From contig NC_058052.1 in assembly GCF_020085105.1 (NCBI RefSeq), forward strand, positions 27,764,233 through 27,828,232: a stretch of 64,000 nt of DNA. The letters run 5' to 3'. The translations under genes were made by a program, and so were the position numbers. The stretch is from Siniperca chuatsi (taxonomy: Eukaryota > Chordata > Actinopteri > Centrarchiformes > Sinipercidae). Position 1 is the first letter of the stretch; each line of letters opens with the position of its first letter. Of this stretch, positions 62,059-64,000 are shown piece after piece. The notes below the pieces were generated by a model, which was given only the letters and a program-made list of their open reading frames with translations, made no database searches and had not been told where the DNA came from.

Positions 62059-64000
62059 TTAGTTCTGAGGGCGAAGTGGCAGTCTGGATTTCTGAGGCGT
62101 TGACGTGGCTTCGTTTTCTGATGCTTTTGACCTGGTGGGGATCTTTGTCTCCTTCTTACCGCCCCTCTTTTGCTGGAAAAGAGAAATTACAAGAACATAG
62201 AATCATTGTTGTCAGTGCACAGTAAAATGTGCCAGAAGTTGGATGAGCATTCCCATGGAAGCCCAGCATTCATGTTAAATGTTGTTATTAGGCCCTGCAG
62301 TGGGCATCAGGCTCGGCAGTCATTAATCTACTGAGCCCCCTGACCGGCGACACTATTTTTACCAATTAAAAAGGAACGTGGTATCAAAATTTTGGGTCAT
62401 CAGGTGGGCACACTCTCAATACCTGGTGTTTCATTGTGTTCGACCCACAACCCCGGCTCGACAGAACCGGCCCCCTCTTTACCCGCACGCTAAACACAAC
62501 CCTCCTCAGTAGCAGGTTAAATTCACTTTTGTCTACAATACCACCAGCTAACAGCATGCTAACCAACTACAATCAGCTTACACCACAACAAGCTAGCCAG
62601 CATGTCGCTATCACTGGCAGCATGCTGCTCAATCCACCAAGCAACAGCCGAATAATCACCCTCAGCTACCTCTCCTGAGCAAGCAACAACATTTTTGCTG
62701 CTCACCTTGAAGAAGGGAACCCGTTTGCTCTCATTGAAGACGAGGTTTTCGTCGATGAAGGACGGCTCTGTGGCCAAGCTTTCGTTACAAGTACTCAGCT
62801 CATCCTCCAGAGAGTCCTAGACACAAAAAAGAGGAACAAGGTGAAAATGGAGCAGAAACTAGAGAGTTGTTTTTTTTATTTGGCCTAAAGATAAAAATGT
62901 ATTTATAAATTTATGCTGCACATAGCATTTTTTGAGTTTGGGTCAATAAATGTAGATGAAACGGATTACACCAACAACATTAAAGCGTATGAGAAGCATG
63001 AATGCATGTGCCAAATAATTACATTTAATCAGTGTAAACAATATATCTGAATACATATGTATAGTGTAGAATGTATAGTGGATTCAATAAAAACATATCA
63101 ACCTATCAAGTATTAAATTAGGTTACGTGAACCTGATTACTGGAGGAAGCATGCTACGTCCAACAAGGTGGAGGCTGTCAACAAATTACAGACAGGTAAC
63201 TGACTGATGCAGAGAAAGTGTCTGTCGCTGCCAGTGAACGTACGTGGTCAACCTGGCTGTGTTTGTCCTCCTCCTCCTCCAGCTCCTCCTCCTCCATGGC
63301 GGCCTGCAGCTCCACCTGCTGCCTCCTCAGGCTCTCCAGCAGCTCGCTGCGGCTCCGCGACTTCGCCAGCTGTCTGGGATACACAAACTCCCGACGCTCA
63401 GGGGTCGCACCTGAAGGCAACAGCAGAACTGGGTTGTGACCTGGACAGGTAAAGGACTCGAAAACACACGACTTGATATGTTTTCTCCAAAAGGGCACAT
63501 TTCAGATGTGATTTCTGTAACACAAACACACAAAAACACTAAAGTGGAGTATCAAAATTATAACCCGACAATATAAAAAACAGTGAGAAACAGAAAAAGA
63601 CACTGAGGTTAAATCAAGTACCGGTGGGAATGTCCTGCTGCAGCTCTTCCTGCAGGAAGCCGTGGACCCGCTGTTGGGTCGTCTCCATGTGGTTCTGGAG
63701 CTCAGCCTGCTGTTGGTCCAGGACAGTCCGGTCCAGGGAGGTCTGCTTCTGCACGGCCATCAGAGCCCGCTTTACCTCCTCCTGCCGACCGGACAGCTCC
63801 TCCTCGGCGGTTCGGAGCTGTTCGGTGCAGTGCGTGTCGACGCTCTGGGGGAAAAAGGATGAATGATTAGAGTACGGGCAAGTTACGACCAGTTTTACCT
63901 CCAAGGCGAAGCTGCAGCTTGTTATCATAAAGCGAAACCTCAAACTTCAGTATAATTAAGCCCGAAGACACGCAGGTACAGTCTTACTCACAGAAATTAA
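62059..64000 (-). CDS. kif11: kinesin family member 11 (Eg5, kinesin-5), C-terminal exons
   Basis: Exons 63992-64000 (partial), 63622-63844, 63244-63410, 62706-62816 and 62059-62172, all in phase, encode the last 207 residues. The upstream motor is beyond the window. A coiled-coil tail (EELSGRQEEVKRALMAVQKQ) leads to the BimC box DIPTGATPERREFVYPRQL. There the TPER site is the conserved Cdk1 target that controls spindle binding in this family. An acidic stretch (EEEELEEEED), VPFFK and the end KSRLPLRPQN all match human KIF11. The protein is a homotetrameric plus-end motor that pushes spindle poles apart in mitosis. A 3' UTR with an ATTAAA signal lies below 62059. Confidence 0.95.

Noticed and set aside
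1..64000. CRISPR arrays, operons, phage or plasmid features
   Set aside because: None were seen. The spliced genes and repeat families show vertebrate nuclear DNA.

Overview
The window is nuclear DNA from a ray-finned fish, probably a percomorph. It holds spliced vertebrate genes in AT-rich DNA, many long CA/GT microsatellites, and dispersed repeats typical of teleosts (V-SINE-like tRNA heads, an L2/Rex-like LINE tail, Tc1 and hAT-type MITEs). There is no bacterial or organellar signal.

Every confident gene lies on the minus strand. From right to left these are: the 3' end of kif11 (kinesin-5, 62059-64000, cut by the window edge); an intact two-Ig-domain CD2/SLAM-like receptor with an uninterrupted coding region (59032-59997); a 13-exon SLC22A15-like transporter (47165-57483); a broken copy of the Ig receptor with a different membrane anchor and tail (41017-41842); and a 13-exon tbc1d12 Rab-GAP gene (16515-39183) with a GC-rich first coding exon and a CRE/YY1 promoter. 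I rebuilt the splice structures of tbc1d12, the transporter and the kif11 tail exon by exon. Every junction reads GT..AG with matching phase.

The left 16 kb has no confident gene. It holds two candidate terminal exons of unidentified genes (11335-11442 and 8789-9067), a roughly 1.2-kb unusually composed block at 4280-5540 that looks like a conserved regulatory element, and inverted repeat arms (3786-4131 and 7640-8002) on either side of that block. The rest is repeats and AT-rich DNA.

tbc1d12 and kif11 are neighbours at human 10q23, so the linkage is old. The SLC22A15-like gene and the Ig pair look like fish-specific occupants of the interval. The most interesting items are the Ig pair (about 97% identical ectodomains joined to unrelated membrane/tail regions, one copy dead), an ISRE-like motif upstream of the live copy, and the repeated placement of CA/TG microsatellites directly on splice sites of two neighbouring genes.
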